Assembly (NCBI RefSeq): GCF_008973755.1
Contig: NZ_WBOM01000010.1
Location: forward strand, 62,001-126,000
Length of the DNA stretch: 64,000 nucleotides
Direction of reading: 5' to 3'
Origin: Nitrincola alkalilacustris
GTDB lineage: Bacteria; Pseudomonadota; Gammaproteobacteria; Pseudomonadales; Balneatricaceae
Both the position numbers and the translations under genes were made by a program. Shown here piece after piece: positions 44,678 through 54,400 of this stretch (its first letter is position 1; the number at the start of each line of letters is the position of its first letter). Under the pieces are notes generated by a model. That model was not told the origin of the DNA and ran no database searches. It saw only the letters and a list, made by a program, of their open reading frames with translations.

Positions 44678-45424
44678 TCACCGCCCACCCGCCAGATCAA
44701 TAAACGTACCTGTGGCATAAGAGGCCTCATCCGACAGCAGCCACAGAATTGCAGTCGCCACCTCTTCCGGCTGACCACCTCGTTTCATCGGAATGACATT
44801 CTTAATCCGATCAACACGACCCGGTTCGCCGCCTGCTGCATGGATATCGGTATAGATGAATCCCGGGCGCACGGCATTGACTCGAATCCCCTCATCCGCA
44901 ACCTCCTTTGACAGGCCGATGGTCAACGCATCCACTGCCCCTTTCGACGCCGCATAATCCACATACTCACCGGGTGAGCCCAGACGTGCAGCAACAGATG
45001 ACACATTCACGATGGCGCCTCCCTGCCCGCCATGACGTGTCGACATACGCTTGATCGCTTCGCGAGCACAGAGAAAAGTGCCGGTAATATTGGCCGTGAA
45101 GATTCGTGTCAGGCGCTCAGCATCCATCTGATCAACGCGCATCTGTGTTTCCAGTATGCCAGCATTATTCACCAGCGCCGTAACAGGTCCCAGCGCCTGA
45201 TCCACGGTATCAAACAATCTGATAATGTCTGCCTCTTTTGCTACATCTGCAGCCACAGCGATCGCCTTGCCACCAGCATTCTCTATCTCTTGCATCAGCG
45301 CCTGCGCAGCCGCCCCATTACTGATGTAATTGATACACACCGCATAGCCGCGCTTTGCAGCCAGCCGCGCTGTTGCCGCGCCAATCCCACGACTGCCCCC
45401 GGTAATGATGATGACCTGATCCAC
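44678..45424 (-). CDS. SDR family oxidoreductase
   Basis: About 248 residues, a short-chain dehydrogenase. The nucleotide loop TGGSRGIGAATARLAAKRG is at the N-terminus, followed by NNAGILE, catalytic serine in NVSSVAARLGSPGE and the YAASKGAVD tyrosine/lysine pair. The basic residue after the first strands suggests NADP(H). The start is taken as GTG 45424 because AGGAGA lies just upstream; an ATG at 45451 would add nine residues that do not match the family. The substrate is unknown. Confidence 0.86.
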   Translation of the reverse strand: MDQVIIITGGSRGIGAATARLAAKRGYAVCINYISNGAAAQALMQEIENAGGKAIAVAADVAKEADIIRLFDTVDQALGPVTALVNNAGILETQMRVDQMDAERLTRIFTANITGTFLCAREAIKRMSTRHGGQGGAIVNVSSVAARLGSPGEYVDYAASKGAVDALTIGLSKEVADEGIRVNAVRPGFIYTDIHAAGGEPGRVDRIKNVIPMKRGGQPEEVATAILWLLSDEASYATGTFIDLAGGR

Positions 45425-45501
45425 GCTATTCTCTCCTGTTCTCCAGAACACATTGTCCAGAACAATATGTCCAGAGCTCCTTAAAGTGTGTCTGCCTGGT
45501 T

Positions 45502-45530
45502 TTGCATCTATCCAGACTCTACGCTATAAC
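45502..45530 (+). promoter_or_regulatory. sigma70-type promoter of the ECF sigma factor gene
   Basis: TTGCAT (45502-45507) and TATAAC (45525-45530) are 17 bp apart, 30 bp upstream of the GTG start. No ECF42-type TGTCGA motif is seen here, so the sigma gene itself does not look autoregulated. Confidence 0.55.
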
Positions 45531-45559
45531 CTGATCACGTCAAACTCATGGAGTGTGTA

Positions 45560-46774
45560 GTGACCATAGAAACTCAATTAGAGCAGTTATATCAGACCCA
45601 TTCACGCCGGGTGCTGGCAACGCTGATCCGACTTCTGGGTGACTTTGAACTGGCTGAAGAAGCAATGCACGAAGCCTTTGTTGCAGCACTGCAACAGTGG
45701 CCGGATCAGGGTGTACCCGATAATCCGACCGCCTGGTTGATCTCGGCCGGACGCCACAAGGGAATTGATCAGATACGCCGACGCCAGACCCTGCGCCAGC
45801 ACCAACAGCTGTTACTGGATGAAGAGGAACCTCTGGCGACGCCCTTCAATGATAACACCCTTGAAGATGACCAGCTCCGGCTGATCTTCACCTGCTGTCA
45901 TCCCAGCCTTGCCACCGAGGCACAACTGGCACTGACACTACGCGAGATGTGCGGCCTCACCACCGAGCAGGTGGCTAAAGGCCTGCTGCAAAAGCCAGCC
46001 ACCATAGCTCAGCGGATCGTACGGGCCAAACGCAAAATCCGTGATGCAGCGATCCCTTATGAAGTCCCTGATATCAAAGCCTTACCGGAACGTCTTCACA
46101 ATGTATTACAGGTAGTTTATCTGGTCTTTAACGAAGGCTACTCCAGCAGTATGGGTGATTCTGTCGTAAACCATAACCTGGCTGAAGAAGCCATCCGCCT
46201 CGGTCGGTTACTCTGCGAACTCCTTCCCGAAACAGAGGTGCTGGGACTGCTGGCGCTGATGCTGTTGCAGGATTCACGCAAAGCAGCCCGGCAGACCCCT
46301 GAGGGTGATCTGATCACATTGGATGAGCAGGATCGTACACGCTGGAATCAGCCGCAGATTCAGGAAGGTCTTGCCTGGCTGGATCACGCCATGGCTCAAC
46401 CACCCGTTGGTCCCTATACCCTTCAGGCTGCCATCGCTGCACTACATGCACAAAGCAAAAGCAGCGATGAGACAGACTGGGTTCAGATTGCGGGGCTATA
46501 CGACCTGCTCCAGCGCATCAACCCATCACCAGTGATTGCACTCAATCGATCAGTGGCGCTTGCCATGCGTGATGGGCCCGAGGCAGGTCTTCAAGCCCTG
46601 CACCCCCTTGAAGAGGAACTGCAGAACTATTACCTGCTGCATGCCGCCAAGGCGGATTTCTATCGACGCCTGAATCGGATTCCAGAAGCACGAGCTGCCT
46701 ATCAGACCGCACTCAACCTGACACAGCAACTGCCGGAGCAGCGTTATTTGCAAAAGCGCCTGGCATCACTGTGA
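45560..46774 (+). CDS. ECF42-type RNA polymerase sigma factor with C-terminal extension
   Basis: About 404 residues. Sigma region 2 lies at about 5-75 (RVLATLIRLLGDFELAEEAMHEAF, TAWLISAGRHKGIDQIRRR) and region 4 at about 115-170 (LTLREMCGLTTEQVAKGLL). A long helical TPR-like extension follows (about 185-400, LNRSVALAMRDGPEAGLQAL, FYRRLNRIPEARAAY). That layout, next to DGPF genes, is ECF42, a group without an anti-sigma factor. The GTG at 45560 has GGAG six bases upstream; the ATG at 45548 would add four residues. Confidence 0.88.
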   Translation: MTIETQLEQLYQTHSRRVLATLIRLLGDFELAEEAMHEAFVAALQQWPDQGVPDNPTAWLISAGRHKGIDQIRRRQTLRQHQQLLLDEEEPLATPFNDNTLEDDQLRLIFTCCHPSLATEAQLALTLREMCGLTTEQVAKGLLQKPATIAQRIVRAKRKIRDAAIPYEVPDIKALPERLHNVLQVVYLVFNEGYSSSMGDSVVNHNLAEEAIRLGRLLCELLPETEVLGLLALMLLQDSRKAARQTPEGDLITLDEQDRTRWNQPQIQEGLAWLDHAMAQPPVGPYTLQAAIAALHAQSKSSDETDWVQIAGLYDLLQRINPSPVIALNRSVALAMRDGPEAGLQALHPLEEELQNYYLLHAAKADFYRRLNRIPEARAAYQTALNLTQQLPEQRYLQKRLASL

Positions 46775-46800
46775 TAATTTTCTGATTTTTTTTCAGGGCC

Positions 46801-46827
46801 TGTCGATTCAGCCCTCTCCCGTGCGAC
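46801..46827 (+). promoter_or_regulatory. ECF42 target promoter
   Basis: TGTCGA (46801-46806) and CGAC (46824-46827) are separated by 17 bp, matching the -35 TGTCGA and -10 CGAC-type motifs I recall for ECF42 sigma factors. It lies 41 bp upstream of the DGPF-VOC start. Confidence 0.7.
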
Positions 46828-46867
46828 TAGTCCAAAATCAATCGCAGATCTTAGCAAGGAGATAATG

Positions 46868-47719
46868 ATGAAATTCATGTTGATGCGTAAAGCCGATGCC
46901 AATACCGAACAGGGGATCATGCCTTCGGAAGAGCTGTTGGCAAGCATGGTGGACTACAACGAGCAGATGCTGAAGGCAGGCATATTCGTGACAGGAAATG
47001 GGCTGACACCCAGTAAAGATGGCTATCGCATTGCCTTTCACAACGGCACACCCACTGTTATCGATGGCCCCTTCACCGAAACAAAAGAGCTGCTGGCAGG
47101 CTATACCGTGCTGGAAGCCGACTCACTGGAAAAAGCGATCACCTGGGCCAAACGCTGGCCCACTCTGGACAGTAATGGCAACGTTACCCTTGAACTGCGT
47201 CGATTCTATGAGCTGGAAGACTTTACGCCGGGAGCAGCGATTGACAGGCATCGCAAGATGGGTGAGCAGTTGGCCAGAATGCCGAGTAGCATCTGCATGC
47301 ATTTGGGCTTTAACGGCCAGTGCAAAGAGGCTATGACCTTTTATGCCCAACTGCTTGGCGGCGATATAGAGATGATGCTCCCCTATCGTGAAACACCAAT
47401 GGCCAATGATATGCCGGGTGATCAGCAGGACCTGATCATTCACTCGCAGATCAATATCGGTGGCAGGCGGATCATGGGAGCCGATGCACCTGCTGGATAT
47501 TACAGACCGGTTCAGGGCGCCAGCGTGCAGTTAGAATATGAGAGTCTGGAGAAGGCAGAGCAGATATTCCTACAACTGGCCGAAGGTGGCACTATCGTAA
47601 TGCCCTTTGAGCCCACCTTCTGGGCCCGCGGCTTCGGCATGCTGAACGATCGCTTCGGCATTGCCTGGATGATTAACGCTGGAATGCTTGGGCAAGACAC
47701 CTGCCCCGCTCAAAAGTGA
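46868..47719 (+). CDS. DGPF (YciI-like) domain fused to a VOC/PhnB-like domain
   Basis: About 283 residues. The N-terminal half is a DGPF/YCII domain with IDGPFTETKELLAGYTVLEA near residue 62. The C-terminal half (about 140-280) is a glyoxalase/VOC domain of the PhnB / 3-demethylubiquinone methyltransferase-like type (HLGFNGQCKEAMTFYAQLLGGDIEMML, FWARGFGMLNDRFGIAWMIN). The second of two adjacent ATGs (46868) gives the better spacing from AGGAG. The gene follows an ECF42 promoter. The biochemical role of DGPF proteins is unknown. Confidence 0.85.
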   Translation: MKFMLMRKADANTEQGIMPSEELLASMVDYNEQMLKAGIFVTGNGLTPSKDGYRIAFHNGTPTVIDGPFTETKELLAGYTVLEADSLEKAITWAKRWPTLDSNGNVTLELRRFYELEDFTPGAAIDRHRKMGEQLARMPSSICMHLGFNGQCKEAMTFYAQLLGGDIEMMLPYRETPMANDMPGDQQDLIIHSQINIGGRRIMGADAPAGYYRPVQGASVQLEYESLEKAEQIFLQLAEGGTIVMPFEPTFWARGFGMLNDRFGIAWMINAGMLGQDTCPAQK

Positions 47720-47779
47720 TCTGGCTAGATGTAAACGACTGACAATCAACCATGCCACTGCCAGCAACAGGAGTTGACC

Positions 47780-48139
47780 ATGAAATATCTTGCACTGGTC
47801 TATTACCAGGAAAGCATCATCAACGCCATGACCGAGAAGGAGTGGCATGACCTCAATCAGAAGTGTATTCAATGTGTCGCTGGCCTCGCGGAGGCTGGCC
47901 ACTTCATTGCAGGCCAGGCGCTGCAGCCGGTTGAAACCGCCACCACCGTGCGCGTCCGCAATGGCGAGACCCTGATATCCGATGGCCCCTTCGCCGAAAC
48001 CAAGGAGCAACTCGCCGGATTTTATCTGCTGGAAGCACGTGATCTGAACGAAGCGATCCAACTGGCCGAAAAGATACCACCGGCACAGCTGGGCAGCATT
48101 GAGGTACGGCCGATACGCGATCTTCCGCCACCTGACTGA
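47780..48139 (+). CDS. YciI/DGPF family protein
   Basis: About 119 residues, a single DGPF domain with the ISDGPFAETKEQLAGFYLLEA motif near residue 68 and the RPIRD end seen in ECF42-associated proteins. The ATG at 47780 has AGGAG upstream. It follows the DGPF-VOC gene by 60 bp and is probably co-transcribed from the ECF42 promoter. No TGTCGA motif lies directly before it. Enzymatic activity is not known for this group. Confidence 0.88.
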   Translation: MKYLALVYYQESIINAMTEKEWHDLNQKCIQCVAGLAEAGHFIAGQALQPVETATTVRVRNGETLISDGPFAETKEQLAGFYLLEARDLNEAIQLAEKIPPAQLGSIEVRPIRDLPPPD

Positions 48140-48325
48140 CAAGAGCCTAGGATTTACCTGGTACTATCATTTGAGAAAATCATGGCAGGGTCGAGTCATA
48201 CGACTCAGGCGAGTATGCATGTTAGCTATAGCAAACTCTGAGCAGTAAATACTGCCTCAGAAAGAACGCACTGAAAGTGGATGAACTCTCGCCCAAAACC
48301 CTGACAGGTCTTTTTGTAAACTTCC

Positions 48326-48544
48326 TTATCTAGTTGACGTCCTGTTTGATATCCGAAGGTTGAAGATCAAAACCCCCATGAATACCAGTAATGCGCCCGA
48401 GTACTGACCAATATCGTTATCTATGGTTAACGCGGAGATCAAACCTGCCGCAACATAGATGGTTGGCCGGTATTCATAAAAGAGTTTATTTGATTCCTGG
48501 AACATGACCTGTCCCTTTCTGGTCACCAGACTGTGCCTGCTCAT
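48326..48544 (-). CDS. small membrane protein of unknown function
   Basis: This 72-residue protein has two short hydrophobic segments (TIYVAAGLISALTI and GALLVFMGVLIFNL) joined by a polar turn, and a basic C-terminus. The segment NKLFYEYRPTIYVAAGL resembles small two-helix proteins that I vaguely recall from marine gammaproteobacteria. The ATG at 48544 has GAGGAA six bases upstream; a second ATG at 48505 (59 residues) also has a plausible site. It stands alone. Confidence 0.55.
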   Translation of the reverse strand: MSRHSLVTRKGQVMFQESNKLFYEYRPTIYVAAGLISALTIDNDIGQYSGALLVFMGVLIFNLRISNRTSTR

Positions 48545-48862
48545 TATCTTCCTCTGACAATATTTTCACGTGATCAACGACTATTCAGCTTCAGCTGCGT
48601 CCCTGCAGAACTCATTCTTGTCTTGAAGAAGCATAGGCTAACGCCCTGAGCACGCGGCCATCCATAGCCACCCTCTGCCAGATATAACCTTATCGTCTGA
48701 AAATATGACTGTATATAGGAAAAATTCCTAAATTCGAAACCAATCAGTAACTTATGAGCACTTCATCAACACAGGACAATTAACCCGTCTGAATCAAGGT
48801 TAACAGCGTACGACACCAGGCAACCAGCCTCCTTCCTGATTGCCGCCCTCCGGATAGATCTA
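48545..48862. other. 318-bp intergenic region with a palindrome
   Basis: No credible gene. TAGGAAAAATTCCTA at 48716-48730 is a perfect 15-bp palindrome in an AT-rich stretch (48683-48745). That stretch may hold the promoter of the small membrane protein gene, which reads leftward. The rest, nearer the fructokinase stop, shows nothing distinctive and no clear terminator. Confidence 0.45.
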
Positions 48863-49840
48863 TCAATCCGTCAGCAGCGACTGGATATCCTTCAGCATCG
48901 GCAGCGAGTTGATCGCTCCTTTCTGCGTTACGGTATAGGCCCCACAGGCACAGGCAATGCGCAAAGCCGGCAACAGTGATATCGGTGTTTGCGCCATCGC
49001 CTTCAGCTCAACAGGCCCCACTGACTGCTCGGCCAGTGCATAGAGCAGGCCACCAACAAAGGCATCACCGGCTGCAGTGCTGTCAACCATGGTAACTTTG
49101 GGCGGCACCACACTCCCTTGCCCATAAGCGCTGACATAACGCACGCCCTTACCACCATCTGTTACGAGAATGACACTGGGCCCCATCTCCAGCATCTTAT
49201 TCAGCACTGCATCTTCATCCTGCCCGGCACAGAGATATTCCAACTCTTCCACACAGAGCTTGAGCAGATCCACCTGAGGGATGCACTGCCAGACCGCAGC
49301 AAAAGCGTCCTGATCATCCGACCAGAGGTTGTGACGCAGATTGACATCAAAGCTGATCAGAAAACCCGTCTCACGCGCTTTGGCAATACCGGCCAGCGTA
49401 GTCTCGCGTATAGCAGATTCAGTCAGGGTGTTGGAGCAGAAGTGAAAGATACCCGGTTCAGTAAACCAGGCATCATCAAAGTGTTCTTCACGAAACAACA
49501 GATCAGCCGACGGCGAACGGTAGAACTCGAAACTGCGCTCACCTGTAGCGTCCAGAGAAACGAAAGCCAGCGCAGTCTTGGCCTCACGGGTCTGCAGCAT
49601 GCAGCTGGTATCCACACCTGAAGCAGCCAGCGTCTCGACCAGAAAATCACCGAACATATCTTTGCCGACCATGCCGGCAAAGTAACTGCGACCGCCAAGT
49701 TTGCCCACGGCAGCCGCCACATTGGCCGGCGCTCCGCCCGGAAACTTGATAAACGCTTCATGCTCATCACCAGCGTCCTGACTGAACGAGGTTGACAGCA
49801 TATCGATCAAGGCTTCTCCGAACGCAATCACTTTTTTCAT
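48863..49840 (-). CDS. fructokinase, PfkB family
   Basis: This 325-residue carbohydrate kinase phosphorylates a free sugar, most likely fructose to fructose-6-phosphate. The N-terminal FGEALIDML and FPGGAPANVAAAVGKLGG motifs and the C-terminal DSTAAGDAFVGGLL motif with the catalytic aspartate are PfkB/ribokinase signatures. GGAG lies before the ATG. It is divergent from the sensory genes and close to the frcBCA importer, which delivers unphosphorylated sugar. 2-keto-3-deoxygluconate or other sugars cannot be fully excluded. Confidence 0.85.
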   Translation of the reverse strand: MKKVIAFGEALIDMLSTSFSQDAGDEHEAFIKFPGGAPANVAAAVGKLGGRSYFAGMVGKDMFGDFLVETLAASGVDTSCMLQTREAKTALAFVSLDATGERSFEFYRSPSADLLFREEHFDDAWFTEPGIFHFCSNTLTESAIRETTLAGIAKARETGFLISFDVNLRHNLWSDDQDAFAAVWQCIPQVDLLKLCVEELEYLCAGQDEDAVLNKMLEMGPSVILVTDGGKGVRYVSAYGQGSVVPPKVTMVDSTAAGDAFVGGLLYALAEQSVGPVELKAMAQTPISLLPALRIACACGAYTVTQKGAINSLPMLKDIQSLLTD

Positions 49841-49953
49841 CTACAGCTCCATACTGAGTTTTTGTTATAAGAAAACGTATTATCAGAACACAAGCAAAAC
49901 CGCATTCAAACACAGTTGTTTTAATAACGCATGTATTGATTCTCCCGCTTTTG

Positions 49954-49973
49954 TAATAATTGAAATAATTCCC
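49954..49973 (+). promoter_or_regulatory. motif shared with the frcB upstream region (copy 1)
   Basis: TAATAATTGAAATAATTCCC lies between the fructokinase and response-regulator genes and contains AATAATT twice with a 9-bp period. A near-identical sequence lies upstream of frcB at 57517. It is a candidate binding site for the OmpR-type regulator encoded at 50023. Confidence 0.5.
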
Positions 49974-50022
49974 CTGCTCAGATGTGTTATTCAGGTAGGT
50001 AATAATAAGAGGTAACAACAGC

Positions 50023-50760
50023 ATGAGCGAAAACGTACGACAGCGACTGCTTGTCGTGGATGACGAAGCCCCCATGCGTGAACTGCTGCAGGACCTGCTT
50101 GAATCAGGCGGCTATGAGGTGATCACGGTGGCCAATGGTGAAGGGATGCGCCTTGCCCTGCAGGAACACGCCTGCTCTCTGGTTATACTGGATCTGCGTT
50201 TGCGTGGCGAAGATGGTATGCAACTGGCCAGAGAGATACGGGCCCAGTCGAGCATCCCCATCATGATGTTGACCGGCAAGGGGGATGAAACCGATCGTAT
50301 CCTGGGGCTTGAGCTGGCGGCAGATGATTTTCTGATGAAGCCCTTCAACAACCGCGAGCTGCTGGCCCGTGTGCGCGCCATGCTCAGACGCACCACCGAG
50401 CTGAGCACCCCGATGGTACGCAAGGAGGATCGCTACAGCCATGAGCGCCTCAGCTTTGATGGCTGGGTGATGGATCTGACCAGTCGTGAACTGCTGCGGC
50501 CCGATGGCTCATCGGAAACACTCACCCATGGAGAATACGTATTACTGGAGGCGTTGGTCAAATCCCCCAACCGTGCATTCAGTCGTGACCAGTTGCTTGA
50601 GGCCACTCGTGGTTACAATACGGATGTGTTTGATCGCACGATTGATGTACTGATACTGAGACTGCGACGCAAGATTGAACCCAACCCCAGGCAACCCAGA
50701 TATATCCGCACCGAACGCGGGATTGGCTATATCTTCAGTGCCACCGTAATGCAGTGCTGA
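50023..50760 (+). CDS. OmpR-family response regulator of the fructose module
   Basis: This 245-residue regulator has a receiver domain (about residues 8-122) with Asp13-Asp14, phosphoacceptor Asp57 in VILDLRLRGEDG and lysine in LMKPFN, followed by a winged-helix domain (about 145-240, FSRDQLLEATRGYNTDVFDRTID). It is close to the TorR/OmpR branch. It is followed 4 bp later by the hybrid kinase. It probably controls frcBCA and the fructokinase gene, both of which have the shared motif in their upstream regions. Confidence 0.87.
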   Translation: MSENVRQRLLVVDDEAPMRELLQDLLESGGYEVITVANGEGMRLALQEHACSLVILDLRLRGEDGMQLAREIRAQSSIPIMMLTGKGDETDRILGLELAADDFLMKPFNNRELLARVRAMLRRTTELSTPMVRKEDRYSHERLSFDGWVMDLTSRELLRPDGSSETLTHGEYVLLEALVKSPNRAFSRDQLLEATRGYNTDVFDRTIDVLILRLRRKIEPNPRQPRYIRTERGIGYIFSATVMQC

Positions 50761-50764
50761 GCCG

Positions 50765-53404
50765 ATGAGCCGCTTACGCTGGCGCAACCCCTTTCACGGC
50801 ATGCGGGCACGCACCCGTCTGATGCTGGCCTTCACCATTCTGGCTGGCTCCTCCATTATGCTGGCACTGGTTGGCTGGACAGGTCTGAGCGATACGGATA
50901 CTGCGCTGAATGAGTTTGAGCAGCAGGCGCTGCCGGATATTCTGCGCTCACTGGCGCTGGCTGAGCGCACCGCTAATCTGGCAGCAGTTGCCCCCTATGT
51001 TGCCAATACCAGTAGCCCATCCCTGCTCAATGAACTGAACCTGTCGCTGAAGGAAAGAATCGACAATGTACTGGCGATCGCCCGTGATATACCCGAGCTG
51101 GACAACGCTGCACCGGGCCTTTCCGCCCTGCTGAGTCAGTTGGAAATCACCATCACCGAGTTGACCGGGCTGACTCATGAGCACCTGCTGCTGCGTGAAG
51201 ATATACGTCAGCTTGAATACCGCCTCGGCCTACTTCGCGAGAAGTTGTACCAACACGAACAGAATACAGATGCTCATGTTTGGCTACCCTCTTTTCTGAT
51301 ACTGCTTGATCAGCTCAGCACAGCCCTTCATCTGGAGGATAGCCGCCAGATAACTCAGTTGCAGCAGCAGTTTGCTCTGGCATTGAATGAATCCGACAGC
51401 CTGATTCATCGCTACCCACAGATCGCTGCCTTTCATCATGAACTTCAATTTCTGGGGACTTCCGATCTCAACCTGTTTGAACAGCGCCGCCAACAGCTAC
51501 AATTGCAACAACGGCGCGCGTTTCTACTGACATCGACACGAGCCGTGTCTGAGCAGCTCAGCACCGAGGTCAAACAGTTCGTTGATCAGGTTCAACAGCG
51601 TATCACCCACCAGGGTCAACGCATGGGAGTGGTCGTTAAATCGGGCAAAACCGGCATTCTGATGATCGCCCTGCTCTGCTTTGCCGCGGCGGTTGGCGGC
51701 ATCTTGGTGGTCCGTGAGTTGACCCGAAGTCTGGGCGAAGTGACCTCCGTGATGAGCCGTCTTGCCGCTGGCGATCGTGAGCGACAGACACCGGCGGTTG
51801 AACGCCTGGACGAGATCGGTGAGCTGGCCAGAGCCTTTGAGGTGTTCCGGGAAAACGCCTTGGCGATAGATCAGATGAGCCAGCACCTGAAAGAGCAGTC
51901 ACGCTTGCTGGAGACCATCTTTGACAACATCAACGACGGGCTCAGTGTTTTCGATAGCCAGAACCGTCTGGTGGCGTGGAACCCTCAATATGCCGACATA
52001 CTTGAACTACCGGTTGATAAACTGCACTCGGGACTCCCGATAGAAACCATCTACACACTGCTGTCGCAGGAAGCACAGGAAGGCTGGGCGCTTGATGGCA
52101 TGATGCTGGACCGGGACGAAGTCAACCAGCTACGTAAACAACGGGCACAGCGCTTTGAGCGCCACTTCCCCGGTGGGCGAGTCGTTGAGTTTCGCAGCAA
52201 CCCCATGCCAGACGGCGGTTTTGTCACCCTCTACAGTGACCTGACTGAGCGCAAAACCATCGAAGCGCAGCTGCGCCAGTCACAGAAGATGGAGGTATTG
52301 GGACAACTCACCGGCGGTGTCGCACACGACTTCAATAATCTGCTGACTGCGATTTTCGGCAATCTGCAACTGCTGGAAGAACAACTCAGCCCGGATGCCA
52401 GAGAGCGCAGATTTGCTGGTCGTGCTCTGGCCGCCGCTGAGCGAGGACGCCTGCTCACGCAACGCCTGCTCGCATTTTCACGTAAACAGCACCTTCAGCC
52501 GGAAGAGGTCGAGGTCGATGGACTGATCGAAGGGATGCTGGACTTGATAGAGTACAGTGTCGGTGATCAGATCGAGATTCGACTGGATCTGCAAGCAGCC
52601 CACTGGCTCGTATCCGTCGATCCGAGTCAGTTGGAGAACGCCCTGCTCAACCTTGCGATCAACAGCAGTGCCGCCATGCAGGGCAAAGGCGTTCTGACAT
52701 TTACAACCCGTTTCCGAGCGCAACAATTACTGAATGGTGAGCAGCAGGATCTGATCTGCATCAGTGTAACCGATACCGGTTGCGGCATCCCGGCACCATT
52801 GATACGTCGTGTATTCGAGCCCTTCTTTACTACCAAGGAGATCGGTGAAGGCAGTGGCTTGGGGTTGAGCATGGTCTATGGTTTCGTCAAGCAGTCGAAT
52901 GGGGATATACAGGTCTGGAGCGAAGTCGGTCGTGGCACCCGGATCGACATACTCCTGCCTCGCCAGTTGACCCGAGTGACTGAGACAGCTCCCCTGCCAC
53001 AACCACTTCCCCTGCTGGGTCGTGGACAACATCTGCTGGTGGTGGAAGATGATCGGCAGGTGGCCGAATCCACCACCGCGATGCTGACCACGCTCAACTA
53101 TCAGATCTCGACTGTGCATTCAGCCGCAGATGCGCTGGCTCTGCTCGCAGCAACAGACGACATCGCGCTTGTGTTCACTGACATCAACCTTGGCAGCAGC
53201 ATAGATGGGCTTCAACTCGGCAAGCAGATTCACGATCGCTGGCCCGAGTTGCCACTGCTGTACACCTCCGGATTACCCCAATACCAGCAACCGGACCATC
53301 ACAGCACCGATATCACATTGCTGCCCAAACCCTATACACGGGAAACGCTGTCACAAGCGGTGGCGATCCTGCTGCAGCCAACACCCAAGGAGTCACCGGA
53401 ATGA
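50765..53404 (+). CDS. TorS-like hybrid sensor histidine kinase
   Basis: This 879-residue protein has a membrane segment at about 20-40, a helical periplasmic sensor (about 45-295) like that of TorS, a second membrane segment (about 298-318), HAMP, and a PAS domain (about 380-500). HisKA carries His521 in [13 protein letters not shown], an ATPase domain follows ([17 protein letters not shown]), and a C-terminal receiver has Asp806 in VFTDINLG and lysine in LLPKPYT. There is no Hpt domain, so phosphotransfer to the partner regulator may be direct from His521. Its stop overlaps the binding-protein start as ATGA. Confidence 0.86.
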   Translation: MSRLRWRNPFHGMRARTRLMLAFTILAGSSIMLALVGWTGLSDTDTALNEFEQQALPDILRSLALAERTANLAAVAPYVANTSSPSLLNELNLSLKERIDNVLAIARDIPELDNAAPGLSALLSQLEITITELTGLTHEHLLLREDIRQLEYRLGLLREKLYQHEQNTDAHVWLPSFLILLDQLSTALHLEDSRQITQLQQQFALALNESDSLIHRYPQIAAFHHELQFLGTSDLNLFEQRRQQLQLQQRRAFLLTSTRAVSEQLSTEVKQFVDQVQQRITHQGQRMGVVVKSGKTGILMIALLCFAAAVGGILVVRELTRSLGEVTSVMSRLAAGDRERQTPAVERLDEIGELARAFEVFRENALAIDQMSQHLKEQSRLLETIFDNINDGLSVFDSQNRLVAWNPQYADILELPVDKLHSGLPIETIYTLLSQEAQEGWALDGMMLDRDEVNQLRKQRAQRFERHFPGGRVVEFRSNPMPDGGFVTLYSDLTERKTIEAQLRQSQKMEVLGQLTGGVAHDFNNLLTAIFGNLQLLEEQLSPDARERRFAGRALAAAERGRLLTQRLLAFSRKQHLQPEEVEVDGLIEGMLDLIEYSVGDQIEIRLDLQAAHWLVSVDPSQLENALLNLAINSSAAMQGKGVLTFTTRFRAQQLLNGEQQDLICISVTDTGCGIPAPLIRRVFEPFFTTKEIGEGSGLGLSMVYGFVKQSNGDIQVWSEVGRGTRIDILLPRQLTRVTETAPLPQPLPLLGRGQHLLVVEDDRQVAESTTAMLTTLNYQISTVHSAADALALLAATDDIALVFTDINLGSSIDGLQLGKQIHDRWPELPLLYTSGLPQYQQPDHHSTDITLLPKPYTRETLSQAVAILLQPTPKESPE

Positions 53405-54378
53405 TCCTCCCCTACACCCGGCAGCGGTTCAGTGCCAAGGTTCTGATACTATCTTTTTTATTGTCTCCTACTCTGGCACTGAGCGCTCAAGCGTTGGCAG
53501 ATACAGCAACCTCTCCAGAGCGACAGCTAACCATTGGCGTCTCCGTATCGGACCTTGGCAACCCCTATTTTTCACGCCTTGTTCAGGGGGCTGAGCGCAA
53601 GGCAGCAGAACTGACCGGGGGGCAAGCACAGGTATTGCTCGTCTCCAGCGCTTATGATGTTCAGAGGCAGACACAGCAACTGGATCTATTCATTCAACAG
53701 GGGGTCGATATGATCCTGCTGTCGGCGGCGGCCTATGATGCTTTCGATGCAGTGATCGCGCGCGCGCAGGCAGCCGGCATCAAAGTGCTGGCTGTTGATG
53801 TCAGGGCGAGAGGTGCGGATGCAACTGTCACAACCGACAATCTGCAAGCTGGACATATAGCCTGTGACCATCTGGCCCGCCAGCTGCAAGGTAGCGGCGA
53901 AGTGGTGATACTGAACGGACCACCGGTGTCCTCGATTATCGAAAGGGTTCAAGGTTGTCGGGAGGCGCTGCAATTGTTTCCTGACATTACACTGCTTTCC
54001 AGTGACCGTAACAGCGGTGGAAGCCTTGAAGGAGGTGTGGAAGCGATGACCCATCTGCTGCTGGAGCATCCTCAGATCAAAGGGGTCTTCGCGATTAATG
54101 ATCCTGCGGCTCTTGGTGCCGAGATGGCAGGCCAACTCGCAAACCGCAAAGATTTTATGATTGTCAGTGTCGACGGCGCGCCGGCAGCAGTGGAGAGGAT
54201 TCGGGATCCAGATGCCTTGCTGCGTGCAACCGCCACGCAATCACCGGCTCAAATGGCAGAACTGGCGGTCGAAATCGGCTATCAGTTACTGCAGGGGGAG
54301 CAGCCTGATCAGACTGAACATCTGCTCCCCGCTACACTGATCACTTCGGAAAATGCCAACCAGACCGACGGTTGGTAA
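53401..54378 (+). CDS. periplasmic sugar-binding protein, probable sensor partner
   Basis: This 325-residue ribose/LacI-type periplasmic binding protein has a signal peptide (about 1-36, ending ALADT). Family motifs are IGVSVSDLGNPYFSRLVQGAE, GVDMILLSAAAYDAF, DNLQAGHIACDHLARQL and FAINDPAALGA. It has no transporter genes of its own; it overlaps the kinase gene by four bases and is convergent with frcA. This is the arrangement of TorT with TorS/TorR, so it probably presents ligand (fructose?) to the kinase rather than to a permease. Confidence 0.82.
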   Translation: MILPYTRQRFSAKVLILSFLLSPTLALSAQALADTATSPERQLTIGVSVSDLGNPYFSRLVQGAERKAAELTGGQAQVLLVSSAYDVQRQTQQLDLFIQQGVDMILLSAAAYDAFDAVIARAQAAGIKVLAVDVRARGADATVTTDNLQAGHIACDHLARQLQGSGEVVILNGPPVSSIIERVQGCREALQLFPDITLLSSDRNSGGSLEGGVEAMTHLLLEHPQIKGVFAINDPAALGAEMAGQLANRKDFMIVSVDGAPAAVERIRDPDALLRATATQSPAQMAELAVEIGYQLLQGEQPDQTEHLLPATLITSENANQTDGW

Positions 54379-54381
54379 AGA

Positions 54382-54400
54382 GCGGCTGCAATCAAGCCGC
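54382..54400. terminator. hairpin in the 13-bp gap between convergent genes
   Basis: GCGGCT (54382-54387) pairs with AGCCGC (54395-54400), overlapping the frcA stop codon. The two converging transcripts share it as a possible terminator; the stem is only six bp. Confidence 0.4.

Noticed and set aside
50765-53404. Full four-step phosphorelay kinase like TorS
   Set aside because: No Hpt domain follows the receiver, so the relay cannot be the complete TorS type; only the sensor part is called TorS-like.
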